Assembly: GCF_021347895.1 (NCBI RefSeq)
Contig: NC_067123.1
Coordinates: 38,241,571 to 38,305,570, forward strand
Origin: Acanthochromis polyacanthus
Lineage: Eukaryota > Chordata > Actinopteri > Pomacentridae
Direction of reading: 5' to 3'
DNA: 64,000 bases
Of this stretch, positions 1 to 12,139 are shown piece after piece (the stretch's first letter is position 1; every line of letters begins with the position of its first letter). Under the pieces are notes generated by a model. The model had not been told where the DNA came from and did not search any database. It saw only the letters and a list, made by a program, of their open reading frames with translations. The position numbers and the translations under genes were made by a program.

Positions 1-24
1 GTCCTTCAATGATATATTGACCCA
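1..24 (+). mobile_element. right terminal end of a MITE cut by the window edge
   Basis: The first bases resemble the right terminal repeat of the MITE described at 61905-62567, which ends GTCCCTCAGTTATATATTGA followed by TCC. Only this terminus is inside the window. Confidence 0.45.
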
Positions 25-3000
25 TAGATATGTTGTGTGGATGACTGTTTAAATCCTGACTGATAACACAGAGCTCTGTACACACATTACACCTTCCCTT
101 TGACCTTGGGTAAATCTTAGCAGTAACCATGTTTTTCTTGGTAAATTAGAGTTTAGCTGATCGTACACAGTACAGGAAATCAATAGAAGCACTGATTGAT
201 GAAATTCTCTTCAGAGCCTGAGTAAATAACCTCAGAAATACTGGAACAAAAAAAAATGCCCAGCTCACCTGACCTCTGAGGAATACAAGCGCGACAGCTT
301 TACCAATTAGACGCTGAGGGACCAACTCCACCTTGAGCTCCCTGACTGGATGTGTGACAGGACTTATGTGCGAGTCGTCGTCCGCCCATTAGTCATGGCG
401 GGAACAGAATCTGAAAGTGTCAAACGCGCAATCCATCTAGTGGAAGTCTCAAGGATAAGCCGTCACTTTGCTAATGTACCGTTACTTGTGTTTGTCATTC
501 TGTAGCAAAAACAAGGTCAGGATGTGTGCGAATAATCGAAACGGGTGATTGTCCGAAGGCGAACCGCCGTGCAGTATTTCATGTCGACAGTCAGTCGTTT
601 GTTTCCACTTCCCTTTAGTGTCTCTGTGGTCCCGTTTTTTTCTGCGACTGCTCCTGTCTCCATTGTGTCAGAGCAGTGATTGAATGCCGGGTTTGGGCAC
701 GAACGCTGCTACTTTGGCGTTTTCCTGTTTTGCCCCCGCGATCCCCCCCCCGAGGGACCCTCTTGAAGTGTACATATTGCACAGTTACTCTGCCCAAGAG
801 TCCTCTGGAGAAAGCGCGTGTACGAGTGACCCACGATCCCCTTCGGTTTTTCCTTCCAAGCTGCTGGAATACGTGTGTCCTGTGGGTGCACGTCTGAAAA
901 GAAAATAGACTATTTCCTGTTTTGCGACCAGCACAGTCTGGAGACACCGTGTTTTTAGGGTGAAGGTAACGCTGTAAGCATGGATGCCTCCTTTGTGTCG
1001 GGACTCTTTGCGGCTGGTGTCTCTGGAGGCGGGATAGATGTTGCGCTAAATGAATCCAGGTTCACTGTGGCTTCATTTGGTTCCTTCTTCAGGGCTTTTA
1101 GGAAGTCCTCATGGACAACATCCTCATTCATTCATCCCACATCCTCCACATCCACTTATGCTTCTTTTCCTGACTTCACATTTATTTAGAGCTCAACAAC
1201 CCAAAATGCTGTGTACAGGAGCAGATTTTTTGTTTTTTCACGTTGGCCTTCTACAAAAACTCTGCTGCTAAAACCTGACACTCAACTCAGTCAGTCACAT
1301 TTTTTCTCATCTCTCTGTCTTTTTTTTTTTTTTTTTTTTACCCTGAGGTGGGTGAGGTGGCAGTTAATTATTCTCCCACTGCAGTGCAACACTGTCGACA
1401 GCCATCCAGCTTTGCTCATGCAGGCACAGACAGGGAGGACAGGCTGGAGCTGATTTACTCGAGAGGGGAAACAAAGGGGTTCCCGTCCCACGTCTGGACT
1501 AAAGATAGAAGCCGCTGGGGTAGTTTATGTGTTTTTCCTGTGTTCTGTATCTCTCTGTCCCCATTTTCCAGACTTGGCAGCTCTCCGAGACGAGCAGAGG
1601 GTTGAAATGTGTAGTTCATTAAGGCCAAAAAAACCCCGAGGAGACGTTCCCGTGCCGAAAGGTTAAATCGCTGTGCAAACACAGCCAGCCCCCCCACCTT
1701 GACGGACCCCGAGGAAGGTGGAAAGAATAAGCTGAGCAAATGAGGTGCAGCCATTTGGTTTAGCTTCACATCTCCTCGCAGATACGACGCTGGCAGAGAT
1801 GTGCTATTGATTCTGGAATCAGAGTGAAGCTGGCGTGTGCACTTTAAAGGGCTGCACGCTCTCACGCTACCGGTCGCTTGTTTCCTCTGAGTTGCCAAGT
1901 TTTCCCTGGAGGTCGGTGAGTCACTCATGACTCCCTCTGAACTCACCTCGCTGCAGACTAAATCTGAGCGCATGTGAACAGTGAACACACACTGCCAGAT
2001 CCAGAGTGACACATCCCAGGGCATCGTTATAATGACTGGGGCAGAGTCCCGGTTTCCTCCTGTCTCTTTCGTCTATGATACCACCTGCCTGTGTGTGTGT
2101 CTGTGGAAGACAGATGTCTGATCAGCGCAGGCAGGAAGGCAGATAGCTGCTCTGTCACAGCTCCCGGGGCTGTGGTCTGATCTGAGATCTGCCAGGCAAG
2201 AAGAACACAGCCGTCTGTCAGCAGAGCCAGCCAGCCATGAGCCATCACTTTTAGCTGCTTTATCTTTCAGGACTAGAAAGACGGGAGGAAGAGCTACAGT
2301 GAAGGGGAAGCCGAGAGATCAGCGCAGCTCCACGAGAAGGAAAAACTGGATTTCAGACTTGAGGCCTTTTTATCTCTGCTTATGCTCCCTGAAATGCCTC
2401 TCCTGTATAATTTAGCTGGTCCAGATTTGGGGCTTGGAAGCTCTACGAGGGCGTTCCTGAGGCGGGTGGGGCAGGGTGGGAGGATAATAGCGGAGTGGTG
2501 TTACAGACGAAGAAATGCTTTCATTCCCTAGAGGGAGAGGGAGAGGCTGGGCTAGACCGGAGAGGAGGAGAGGTTACGGCAGCTGCTCTCCAGATGTCAA
2601 ACCATCAAACCCTTGAGAGCTGGAGGGCCTAATGGTGTGGTGGATGTGTGTGTGAGGGGGGAATGTCATGGTGCACATTTGGGGACAAATTTTAGTCTTG
2701 AAACCACTTGATTGGACATGAAATAGGGACAAAATGTGTGCGCCCAATTTGGTTTCACTGAAGTAGCTTTCAGAGGGAGCAGAAATAGATTTTTGGTCGT
2801 TTTTAATGGTTTAGGTGATGGTTAGGGCATGTATTAGCTGCACTTAATGGTAGGGTAAGCTTCCAGGGCGATACGGTGCCAAATGTCCTAAAGTAAGCTC
2901 TGCTAATGTGTAATGTGCGTGCATACATCTGTAATGCATGACTTTAACAACACAAAACAAGTGTCAGAGCCACCGCAGCCTAATGAAAACCAGCAGAGTG

Positions 3001-3448
3001 GATTAGCCGAGCTGTTGTTCCAGACTTCAGGAAACAGACGACGTTACTCATTTATTTCCAAGTGCGTGTTGAAATGTTTGGATCTGTTTCCCTGCATTAT
3101 TTATGTGTTTAGGTGACAGGGTTTCTGTCATTTTTTTCTTGTATTCATGCTTTGTGGAGCGTAATAGGACAAAAATGTCAACTTGGAATGGCAGCAGAAA
3201 AAGACTATCAAAGAAGATGTCAGATGCCCGTGTGGACTATTGGCATCCAGACATGTATGACTGAGGTTCATACCGCAGTACGTCAGTCAAGATTCATTAA
3301 TTTAGGGTGACTGAAGAGCCGATCGGTCTGTGAAAGACAAAACCGAGCAGCAGACAAACGACTGCAATGACATGGATGTATATCACACAGATTCTAAAGA
3401 GGAGTGTCAGACATGCAGCGTGTAAAGCGTCAGAAGATTAACTGCAAA

Positions 3449-5172
3449 CTGTAAATATGTGAAACTATACATGTAAAATCATTTCTAGACCTTGATCATA
3501 AAGCAAAATACTCGATTGCTCGTTGTTCTTCTGTCATTTTGTGTCTCATTTTTGTAATATTTTGTCTCGCTTTTGTTTTGTTTTTTTGTCTGATTTTTGT
3601 TGTCTCGTGTTTTTGGTGTTTCGTTTCTCGCTTTTTTAATTTTCTGTTTCCTTTTTGTCTCGCTTGTGTTTTTTGTCGTATTTTTGTCATTTTGTGTTTT
3701 GCTTTATTAATTGCATTAATTGTATCATTTGTGTCGTTTTGTGGTTTTTTGTCTCCCTTGTGTTGTCTGTCTACTTTTTTGTCGTTCTGTGTCTCGCTTT
3801 TGTCATTTTTTTGTCTCATTTGTGTAATTTTTGTCTCGTTTTTGTCACTTGTCCATTTTTTGTCGCTTTGTATGTTTTTTCTCAATTTTTCGTCTCTTTT
3901 TGTTTTGTTTTATGCTGTTTGTCTCATTTTTTGTCAATTTGTGTCTCATTTTTGTAATATTTTGTCTCGCTTTTGTATGTTTTTTGTCTGATTTTTGTCG
4001 TTGTCTCGTGTTTTTGGCGTTTTGTTTCTCGCTGTTTTAATTTTCTGTTTCCTTTTTGTCTCGCTTGTGTTTTTTGTCGTATTTTTGTCATTTTGTGTTT
4101 TGCTTTATTCGTTGTTTTGTGTATCATTTGTGTCGTTTTGTGGTTTTTTGTCTCCCTTGTGTTGTCTGTCTACTTTTTTGTCGTTCTGTGTCTCGCTTTT
4201 GTCATTTTTTTGTCCCATTTGTGTAATTTTTTGTCTCGTTTTTGTCGTTTGTCCATTTTTTGTCGCTTTGTATGTTTTTTCTCAAATTTTTCGTCTCTTT
4301 TTTGTTTTGTTTTATGCTGTTTGTCTCATTTTTTGTCAATTTGTGTTCCATTTTTGTAATATTTTGTCTCGCTTTTGTATGTTTTTTTGTCTGATTTTTG
4401 TCGTCTCGTGTTTTTGGCGTTTCGTTTCTCGCTTTTTTAATTTTCTGTTTCCTTTTTGTCTCGCTTGTGTTTTTTGTCGTATTTTTGTCATTTTGTGTTT
4501 TGCTTTATTCGTTGTTTTGTGTATCATTTGTGTCGTTTTGTGGATTTTTGTCTCCCTTGTGTTGTCTGTCTACTTTTTTGTCGTTCTGTGTCTCGCTTTT
4601 GTCATTTTTTTGTCCCATTTGTGTAATTTTTTGTCTCGTTTTTGTCGTTTGTCCATTTTTTGTCGCTTTGTATGTTTTTTGTCAAATTTTTCGCCTCTTT
4701 TTTGTTTTGTTTTATGCTGTTTGTCGCATTTTTTGTAATATTTTTTGTCTCATTTTTGTAATATTTTGTCTTGTTTTCGTTGTCTTTTGGCTTTTTTTTG
4801 TCTGACTTTCGTTGTTTTGACCATAAAGTAAAATCCTCTGGTTCAGGTCCAGATGTCTAAATGTTGTGTTCCTTTGTAGACACTCTGTGATCTGGAAAGT
4901 GTAACATATAAATGTTAAATTGAGGCTGAATGTTGCTGAAATTGAACTTATTTTTCTTAACAAATTTCAGGTTGTTTATAACGTTTTGTAAAAAGATTCC
5001 TTAGATGTGAACGTTTCCAGAAGTTACATTTTTGCACTAAAACAAAGGAAACATTGTGAATTGTGCTTAATTATAGGTTGTTATGCTGTGATTTTACTGG
5101 TCCCGCCCACTTAACATCAAACTTAGCTGAATGTGGAGCCTGACCTAAATAAGTTTGACTCCCCTGCTCTAA
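3449..5172 (+). repeat. T-rich interspersed repeat with ~400-bp internal tandem unit (copy A)
   Basis: The body (about 3530-4800) is built from short TTTTTGTC-like words, arranged in a larger period. The phrase containing TTTTTGTAATATTTTGTCTC recurs at about 3541, 3941, 4343 and 4743, so the tandem unit is 400-402 bp and present about 3.2 times. The flanks are not tandem. The left flank holds ATAAAGCAAAATACT. The right flank runs to a GACTCCCCTGCTCTA end near 5172 and includes a stretch on TTTCCTTTGT/ACATTCAGCCT-type sequence that is shared, in reverse, with the copies at 15664 and 52435. Same family: 25468-25923 (+), 15664-16317 (-), 52435-53313 (-). Long phenylalanine/cysteine/leucine-rich open frames arise from the T-rich composition and are not genes. 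The superfamily is unknown to me. Confidence 0.85.
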
Positions 5173-6597
5173 AGAGAGAAGTTTCCTTAGTTTGCAGTAG
5201 AAAAACTTCACCGTATTTCTCTCAGCAGCACATTCCCAGACAGTTTCTGGAGGCACGCCTGACGAGGGGCATGGAGAGCAGGCATAAAGGCTGAAATATG
5301 TGCTAGCATTGCAGAAATCACATCACTACATGTCAGCTGTGGTAGGACACATAGTGTAAGTTCCTCATTGTTGCCGTGCTGAAGTTGTTAAACGGCTCGG
5401 CAGAAGTCCTGTCAATACGCAGTGTCTGACTTCTGCAAACCCCAGCATTTCTCACTTGCCCTGTGTTGTGTTTTTCAACAGTTTTTGCTAGTTCAGACCT
5501 TAATTTAAGGTTTGCCTTTTAAAAAACAGCTCTCCTTTTAGAGCAGGATTGGTCAATCTTTCCATGCTGGGATACACACTTTTGTTTACACAGCAAAGCG
5601 CTCGCTGGTATGAATCATATGTTTTGGAACCGGCGTTTGGGCTTGAACACATACGCACGTTTGTCGACAGTTTACAAAGTGAATTTTCAGTCAGGAACAG
5701 AGATGCACACTCCCTGGACCTGTCAAAACAAACAGAAAAAGACATTTGTCTGCTTTTCTCTTAAATATTGACTTACAGTTGGCAGGGGTTGTGTTTCAGA
5801 TTAAATACCAGCTGAACTTCGCTCTGAAAAATAGGAAGTTTCAACCTCTGAAAACAGTCCTCTGTTGTGCTAGACGGTGTCGCAGAAGCCACTGATTCTT
5901 GTCTGTGAGCTCTTTTCCAACTTGTTTGGAAAGAAATGAAGCTGCTCTGCTTCATCCTACAGTATAAACTTTATACCAAGAAGCTGCTGCTTCTGTAATT
6001 TACCCCAATCAGCTGTAAACTGTTGTAGTTTCTTGTTTCTTACATTTTGATGCGTATAATTTTCTACTTACAGCATGTATCGGTTTACCTCGTTGACTCT
6101 TGCTTTGATCTGCCGCGATGCAGATTCACAGAAAAATGCGAGACAAATCGACACTTTGACTTTCTTTCATGCTGATGTTTGCAGCTGAAGGGACTGATTT
6201 TATAGGCAGCAGTTAATGACATGATATTGTGATTGTTGGTGTATTTTTTGAGAGCATTAGCTTTGTACCACATCCATCAATAGAAAAATCCACCTCAGCT
6301 GCCTATAAAGGCTAGTCTTGTATATTTTAGAGCTTTGTGACGCTAAACAGCAGATTTAACATCACCGACAGAAATATAACCATGACGCTGTATTTGTTTT
6401 TGATTAGCGTCATCATCGTTAGCCAGTAGGTGTTTTTTCTGTTACAGATGACACAGATAGAGAGAGTCACCATTATTGTGCATTAACTGGTTTATTGTAT
6501 TCTTGATGCAATTCATTCAGTCAGGTTTAAGCTTGTAGTTCAGCCTGAAACTGCAGTAAGAGTACATATCTGTCTTTCTAAGATAGCAACAGATAAA

Positions 6598-6640
6598 CTG
6601 AATCCATAGATAGATAGATACTTTCTTCATCCCAGTGTGC
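6598..6640 (-). mobile_element. LINE 3'-tail-like sequence
   Basis: A GATA-type short tandem (ATAGATAGATAGATA) is followed by CTTTCTTCATCCCAGTGTGC. Read on the minus strand this is the GGGATGAAGAAAGTATCTAT-type tail typical of fish CR1/Rex-type LINEs, with the (TATC)n end. The LINE body, if any, would lie to the right and is not recognisable. Confidence 0.4.
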
Positions 6641-6854
6641 AAAAGAACATGCAATAAACGTGTGAATCAGACAAACAAGGTGTCAAAATTGCTGCTTTTT
6701 AAAATTAAAATGCGCAAAATTGTTGGTACTAACTATGCAAGTGCAAAATCACTGATATTTACAATAAAAAAAAGAGCATTTAAAAGTCTTAAGTACAGTG
6801 TAAAAACAGACCTAATAATAAGGATGGAGCTAATAATTAGAAGCGCAGGACTCC

Positions 6855-7055
6855 GCCTTTCTAACGGATAAGTCCTGATGAGTCCACTGCCAAAATCTAA
6901 TCAGGTGGTCCGTGAGTCATTTCTGACCTTCCCTGAAAATTTCATCCGAATCTGTTCATCTGTATTTGAGTAATGTTGATCACAGACAGACAGACAGACG
7001 GACAAACCAACACCGATCGTCACATAGCTCCGCCATGTTCCTCAGTGGAATAGTA
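6855..7055 (+). repeat. interspersed repeat, copy of the family at 49578-49902
   Basis: Starts near ACGGATAAGTCCTGAT and shares with 49578-49902 the run CACTGCCAAAATC, then TTTCTGAC, TTCCCTGAA, the CAGACAGA tract and CGATCGTCACATA. This copy lacks the ~150-bp middle part present at 49.6 kb. No coding content was seen. Confidence 0.65.
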
Positions 7056-7664
7056 AGCATCACTTATATCGGTATTGGCGTGTATGTTGTATGACATAAA
7101 GTCCTAAAATCTATATAAATAATATATTAATTAAGCTGCAGTCAATTCCAGCCATTTTCAGTACAAAAAATCGCTAATATTCTATTTGTAAATAAAAAAT
7201 ATGACGAAAAGTACAGGGAATATTGGACGCGCATCGCGAGGTGCATTTCCTTGAAAACGACCGATTCGTGGATTTTATACCGACTTCAGGACATGTTTTG
7301 GACAAAATAGTTTACTGGCTTGTGTCATCTGATGTAAAAGGTTGGATTATGGCCGTTTTTTCTGGAATATTTTCATCTGTGTGTAATAATGAACCCGGAA
7401 ATGTGAGTCGCGCTGTGTACGTTGAAGCCGTGTACAGAGAACGGATGGATGGATATTCGTTTTTGTCGGACAAATGTGTTTTTCTCACCCACTGTAGTAA
7501 TCGCATCTGAAAGTGGTTTATACCGGCGGATTCATGAGAATCTAAGCTTTCCATCGGCGTATAGTGTTTGTATAATCGTGTTTGCAGCCGTCGGACATTC
7601 TTGAAATTCCTATGCAAATTAGTAGGTGTACCGCCGGCGGGACACTGAAGTTTAACGGGTTAAA

Positions 7665-7738
7665 TATGGTCGCTACTTCGCAGATTTTTATCACAGAGGG
7701 TCTGAAACATAACCACCGCCATAAACGAGGGACCACTG
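7665..7738 (+). mobile_element. right end of a Tigger/pogo-type DNA transposon
   Basis: ATGGTCGCTACTTCGCAGAT resembles the right end at 12140-12225. The terminus reads ATAAACGAGGGACCACTG followed by TA. Its reverse complement, CAGTGGTCCCTCGTTTAT, has the form of a pogo/Tigger terminal repeat, and TA is the expected target site. The left end of this copy was not found; the sequence from about 7200 to 7660 may be another element, ending with CCGCCGGCGGGACACTGAAG. Confidence 0.6.
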
Positions 7739-8591
7739 TACACATACCTACAAAACGATACCAGCATCGCCCCCAGAGATCCAGTGTAGGTCCAGCTGTA
7801 GAAATACGTCGACGGTCTGCTTCAGTTTCTCTGTCTGTGTCCATGTATTACTTGTGAGTCTCCTCGTCTTGGTTTTAATCACAGTAAATTAGCTTGAACT
7901 CATTATTTACTTGAGCATTCTTCACACGGTCCTCTGCCTCATCAGTCTTTGCTTATCTCAGTGGATCCTCTGATAAGATGTTTTCTTTGTACGACTCCTC
8001 CGAGCTTCAAAGGCATGTGGAATTCAATTTGTTGTGTTTTTTTTTTTTTGTTGTTCTGAGGATACTTTCATATAAAGATAAATTTTCTTTGGAAACTGTT
8101 GACCCACAGTTTCCTCCACGCCAGTGCTTTGAAATCCTGCCCTGAGTAAACTCCACTTTGACAGGCGCTCTTGATTTTGTTCTGCCGGAGAGCCGACACA
8201 AAGCCGTGGCTGTGTTGGTGAGATACTTTCAACTCGTCGACGCTGTGGGTAAAAATGTGATAATAGTGTTTCTCTTCAGCAAACCTCCCCCTCGGCCCCT
8301 CTATCAGCAGCACAGGGTTCTTTAGTTGTTTGTGCTGCTTCAGTGCTATTTAAAGTTTGCAACCTGCAGTTTTAATTTGGAGCGCACAGTGAATCCTTTG
8401 AGAGGTGTTGTCGGCGTGTCGCTGTGGGGCACTGCCATCTGATCTCGCCTCTATTCAACACAGCCAGACCTGCCAGTTAGTTGTGATCTGTTTAAAAGTT
8501 TGTTGCTTACTAAACACTCTCCGGTTCGATGAGGTCGCAGGCTGCTCGGTCTTGTTTTCACCTCTTGTGTTTGTGCGTGTTTTTGTTGCAG

Positions 8592-8716
8592 AAGTGAAAG
8601 AGTACGAGCCGCCGTTTGGGAACCTGAGGGAACATCCATGTGTGGAGAGCATGAAGGACAGCGTTCTCCGAGACAGAGGAAGACCCGAGATCCCCAACAG
8701 CTGGATCAACCACACA
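8592..8716 (+). CDS. tgfbr2: tgfbr2 penultimate coding exon (TGF-beta receptor type II, kinase C-lobe)
   Basis: Encodes [10 protein letters not shown] followed by [20 protein letters not shown] and [10 protein letters not shown]. This is nearly identical to vertebrate TGFBR2, where human has [20 protein letters not shown]. The product is the type II serine/threonine kinase receptor that binds TGF-beta at the plasma membrane and phosphorylates the type I receptor to start SMAD signalling; this exon covers late kinase subdomains. The acceptor is TTGTTGCAG (AG at 8590-8591). The first two bases complete a split Glu codon (G|AA), and the exon ends in phase 0 before GTAAGA. The next exon (14457) joins in frame. 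Teleosts can carry two copies (a and b), and which one this is cannot be decided here. Activin and BMP type II receptors lack this exact wording. Confidence 0.97.
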
Positions 8717-9268
8717 GTAAGATACACGTTAGGAGAAGCTGCTGCTGAGAGATGATCTGGGTTCAAATCCAGCGGTCCCTCGCCGTGTCGTGGGATTTTG
8801 CCACATATATGTGTTTTCATATATTTATTATTGTGAAGAGATGCATTGAAGAACAACGCTGGAACAAGAATATCTGCCTTTTATCCCCTCTGCAACTGGA
8901 GATGCTTTTATTTTGACGCACACAGAGAGCAGTACCATAGAAAATGTGGCAGGAAGTCATCAAACACACTTCACCCTCATGGTCCTGACAACACAACACT
9001 TAACCAAACTAACTAGGCTGCCTAAACCACAAAAACACAATAAAACACAAACACTAATGACAATAGAACACTAGCGTAGACCACAATGCAGGAAGTCCTC
9101 GTTTTACGACGTCATTGAGCTACGCCTTTTCGTCGTTACGTGGAACTAGTTGACGAGTGGAGCGGATGAATACGTTGTCATGCGGCGCTATCAGACGGCT
9201 TTGTTTCCATTCTCCGGTTGTACTCCATCTTGGATTGTGCTACATTCACTAACTTTTTGTCCTTCATT

Positions 9269-9355
9269 ATGGCTCCCAAACATAGCTCAGACTCTACTGA
9301 TGCTTGGAAGAAAAGGAAAGCCGTCTCCATGGAAGTGAAATTAGATAGAAAATAA
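9269..9355 (+). pseudogene. Tigger-type transposase N-terminal remnant
   Basis: This 28-codon frame opens with M-A-P-K, continues with an acidic/serine stretch, K-K-R-K-A-V-S-M-E-V-K-L-D, and stops. Complete Tigger transposases have several hundred residues and begin with a MAPK-(basic/serine)-AIS(L/M)E-K-L-x-I-I-like start leading into a helix-turn-helix domain. Only that start is left. A second, longer remnant of the same start lies on the minus strand at 31051-31326. It cannot encode an active enzyme. Confidence 0.6.
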
Positions 9356-9508
9356 AACTCTGGGAACAGGAACACCGACCAACATGGGTGAAGTTGTAGA
9401 AACAGGTCAACATATTGTAGTGACCCTCTGTGATGAATGAGTGAGACTTTATCTGGTTCTCTGCTGGTTTATTGAACCTTCACACAGGATACTGTGGGCC
9501 GTAGCCAA

Positions 9509-11795
9509 CGCCAGAAAAACTAGAAAAACCCCATAACTTAGCTCCAGAATAAGTAGAAAAACCCCATAACTTAGCTCCAGAATAACTAGAAAAACCCCAT
9601 AACTTAGCTCCAGAAGAACTAGAAAAACCCCAGAACTTAGCTCCAGAAGAACTAGAAAAACCCCATAACTTAGCTCCAGAATAACGAGAAAAACCCCATA
9701 ACTTAGCTCCAGAATAACTAGAAAAACCCCAGAACTTAGCTCCAGAAGAACTAGAAAAGCCCCAGAACTTAGCTCCAGAAGAACTAGAAAAACCCCAGAA
9801 CTTAGCTCCAGAAGAACTAGACAAACCCCAGAACTTAGCTCCAGAAGAACTAGACAAACCCCATAACTTAGCTCCAGAAGAACTAGACAAACCCCAGAAC
9901 TTAGCTCCAGAAGAACTAGAAAAACCCCAGAACTTAGCTCCAGAAGAACTAGAAAAGCCCCAGAACTTAGCTCCAGAATAACTAGACAAACTCCATAACT
10001 TAGCTCCAGAAGAACTAGACAAACCCCAGAACTTAGCTCCAGAAGAACTAGAAAAGCCCCAGAACTTAGCTCCAGAAGAACTAGAAAAACCCCAGAACTT
10101 AGCTCCAGAAGAACTAGACAAACCCCATAACTTAGCTCCAGAACAACTAGAAAAACCCCATAACTTAGCTCCAGAAGAACTAGAAAAACCCCAGAACTTA
10201 GCTCCAGAAGAACTAGACAAACCCCAGAACTTAGCTCCAGAAGAACTAGAAAAACCCCATAACTTAGCTCCAGAATAACGAGAAAAACCCCATAACTTAG
10301 CTCCAGAATAACTAGACAAACCCCAGAACTTAGCTCCAGAAGAACTAGACAAACCCCAGAACTTAGCTCCAGAAGAACTAGACAAACCCCATAACTTAGC
10401 TCCAGAAGAACTAGACAAACCCCAGAACTTAGCTCCAGAAGAACTAGACAAACCCCATAACTTAGCTCCAGAACAACTAGAAAAACCCCATAACTTAGCT
10501 CCAGAAGAACTAGAAAAACCCCAGAACTTAGCTCCAGAAGAACTAGACAAACCCCAGAACTTAGCTCCAGAAGAACTAGAAAAACCCCATAACTTAGCTC
10601 CAGAATAACGAGAAAAACCCCATAACTTAGCTCCAGAATAACTAGAAAAACCCCAGAACTTAGCTCCAGAAGAACTAGAAAAGCCCCAGAACTTAGCTCC
10701 AGAAGAACTAGAAAAACCCCAGAACTTAGCTCCAGAAGAACTAGACAAACCCCAGAACTTAGCTCCAGAAGAACTAGACAAACCCCAGAACTTAGCTCCA
10801 GAAGAACTAGACAAACCCCAGAACTTAGCTCCAGAAGAACTAGAAAAACCCCAGAACTTAGCTCCAGAAGAACTAGAAAAGCCCCAGAACTTAGCTCCAG
10901 AAGAACTAGAAAAACCCCAGAACTTAGCTCCAGAAGAACTAGACAAACCCCATAACTTAGCCCCAGAAGAACTAGAAAAACCCCAGAACTTAGCTCCAGA
11001 ACAACTAGAAAAACCCCATAACTTAGCTCCAGAATAACGAGAAAAACCCCATAACTTAGCTCCAGAATAACTAGAAAAACCCCAGAACTTAGCTCCAGAA
11101 GAACTAGAAAAGCCCCAGAACTTAGCTCCAGAAGAACTAGAAAAACCCCAGAACTTAGCTCCAGAAGAACTAGACAAACCCCAGAACTTAGCTCCAGAAG
11201 AACTAGACAAACCCCATAACTTAGCTCCAGAAGAACTAGACAAACCCCAGAACTTAGCTCCAGAAGAACTAGAAAAACCCCAGAACTTAGCTCCAGAAGA
11301 ACTAGAAAAGCCCCAGAACTTAGCTCCAGAAGAACTAGAAAAACCCCAGAACTTAGCTCCAGAAGAACTAGACAAACCCCATAACTTAGCTCCAGAACAA
11401 CTACAAAAACCCCATAACTTAGCTCCAGAAGAACTAGAAAAACCCCAGAACTTAGCTCCAGAAGAACTAGACAAACCCCAGAACTTAGCTCCAGAAGAAC
11501 TAGAAAAACCCCATAACTTAGCTCCAGAAGAACTAGAAAAGCCCCAGAACTTAGCTCCAGAAGAACTAGAAAAACCCCAGAACTTAGCTCCAGAAGAACT
11601 AGACAAACCCCATAACTTAGCCCCAGAAGAACTAGAAAAACCCCAGAACTTAGCTCCAGAACAACTAGAAAAACCCCATAACTTAGCTCCAGAACAACTA
11701 GAAAAACCCCAGAACTTAGCCCCAGAAGAACTAGAAAAACCCCAGAACTTAGCTCCAGAACAACTAGAAAAACCCATAACTTAGCTCCAGAATTA
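9509..11795 (+). repeat. 33-bp minisatellite, about 69 copies
   Basis: The unit reads CTTAGCTCCAGAAGAACTAG followed by A5, C4 and AGAA. Variant sites include AGAA/ATAA, GAAGAA/GAATAA/GAACAA and GAAAAA/GACAAA. A rare variant carrying ATAACGAG occurs at about 9681, 10275, 10605 and 11034. These spacings are 594, 330 and 429 bp, all exact multiples of 33, which confirms the period and shows that blocks of units were duplicated together. Because 33 is divisible by three, minus-strand frames of 765-784 codons stay open through the array with an 11-residue repeat. That is a by-product of the period and not evidence of a protein. Confidence 0.95.
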
Positions 11796-12139
11796 GCTGC
11801 CATTCCCAGCTCTCTCTACTGCTGACTCTCAGCCAATCAGAGGTGAGCTAGCTAAACACGACACGTTCACTGACATCAGGTAAATCTGGAACTGAACAAT
11901 AAGCACTGAAACCTCAACATCAACAACATCAGTCTGTTACAATATTCTGTTATCTTCTAGTAAAATGATTCTTACATGCATGAAAGTTGTTGCTATTCAT
12001 GACTTTATGAAGAACTGATCCATATCCTGATGCACGGAACGGATTTGTTTACATTTTTGTCGAAGGTCCAAATTGTGGTGAAAATTGACTTGCGTAGATC
12101 AGTTAGAACGGAACTCTAACGCAAGTATTTTATAAACAA

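Larger units (their letters stand above)
1..8591 (+). other. tgfbr2: tgfbr2 intron (3' part), upstream of the penultimate coding exon
   Basis: No coding exon was recognised in this stretch. The expected preceding tgfbr2 exon, which ends in the kinase segment before the E-V-K-x-Y-E-P-P-F-G motif, was not found, so it should lie upstream of the window. Contents: the end of a MITE at 1-24, a T20 run at 1320-1339, unique sequence from about 1.3 to 3.4 kb with no recognisable gene, a T-rich tandem repeat element (3449-5172), unique sequence from 5.2 to 6.6 kb, a LINE-tail-like stretch near 6.6 kb, an interspersed repeat at 6855-7055 and a Tigger end at 7665-7738. The intron closes with a T-rich tract and an AG at 8590-8591. 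Open frames here are short, overlap on both strands and match nothing I know. Confidence 0.75.

Noticed and set aside
1455..2024. 189-codon minus-strand frame in the tgfbr2 intron
   Set aside because: No recognisable domain, no splice or promoter signals, and composition like the neighbouring intron.
3539..4805. Phenylalanine/cysteine/leucine-rich open frames up to 247 codons
   Set aside because: They are translations of TTTTTGTC-type repeats. Several frames on both strands are open together, and the same pattern occurs in other copies of the repeat.
1..8591. Search for the preceding tgfbr2 exon (kinase segment with R-Y-M-A-P-E and Y-S-M-A-L-V-L-W-E)
   Set aside because: No matching sequence found on the + strand; that exon should lie upstream of the window.
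9509..11795. CRISPR array or satellite centromere
   Set aside because: Units are directly contiguous with no unique spacers, and the context is a vertebrate intron. Only one short array is present, so a centromeric role is unsupported.
9449..11803. Giant repetitive protein gene on the minus strand
   Set aside because: The 33-bp period, divisible by three, holds frames open automatically. Two frames are open at once, there is no promoter or splice context, and the array lies in a tgfbr2 intron.
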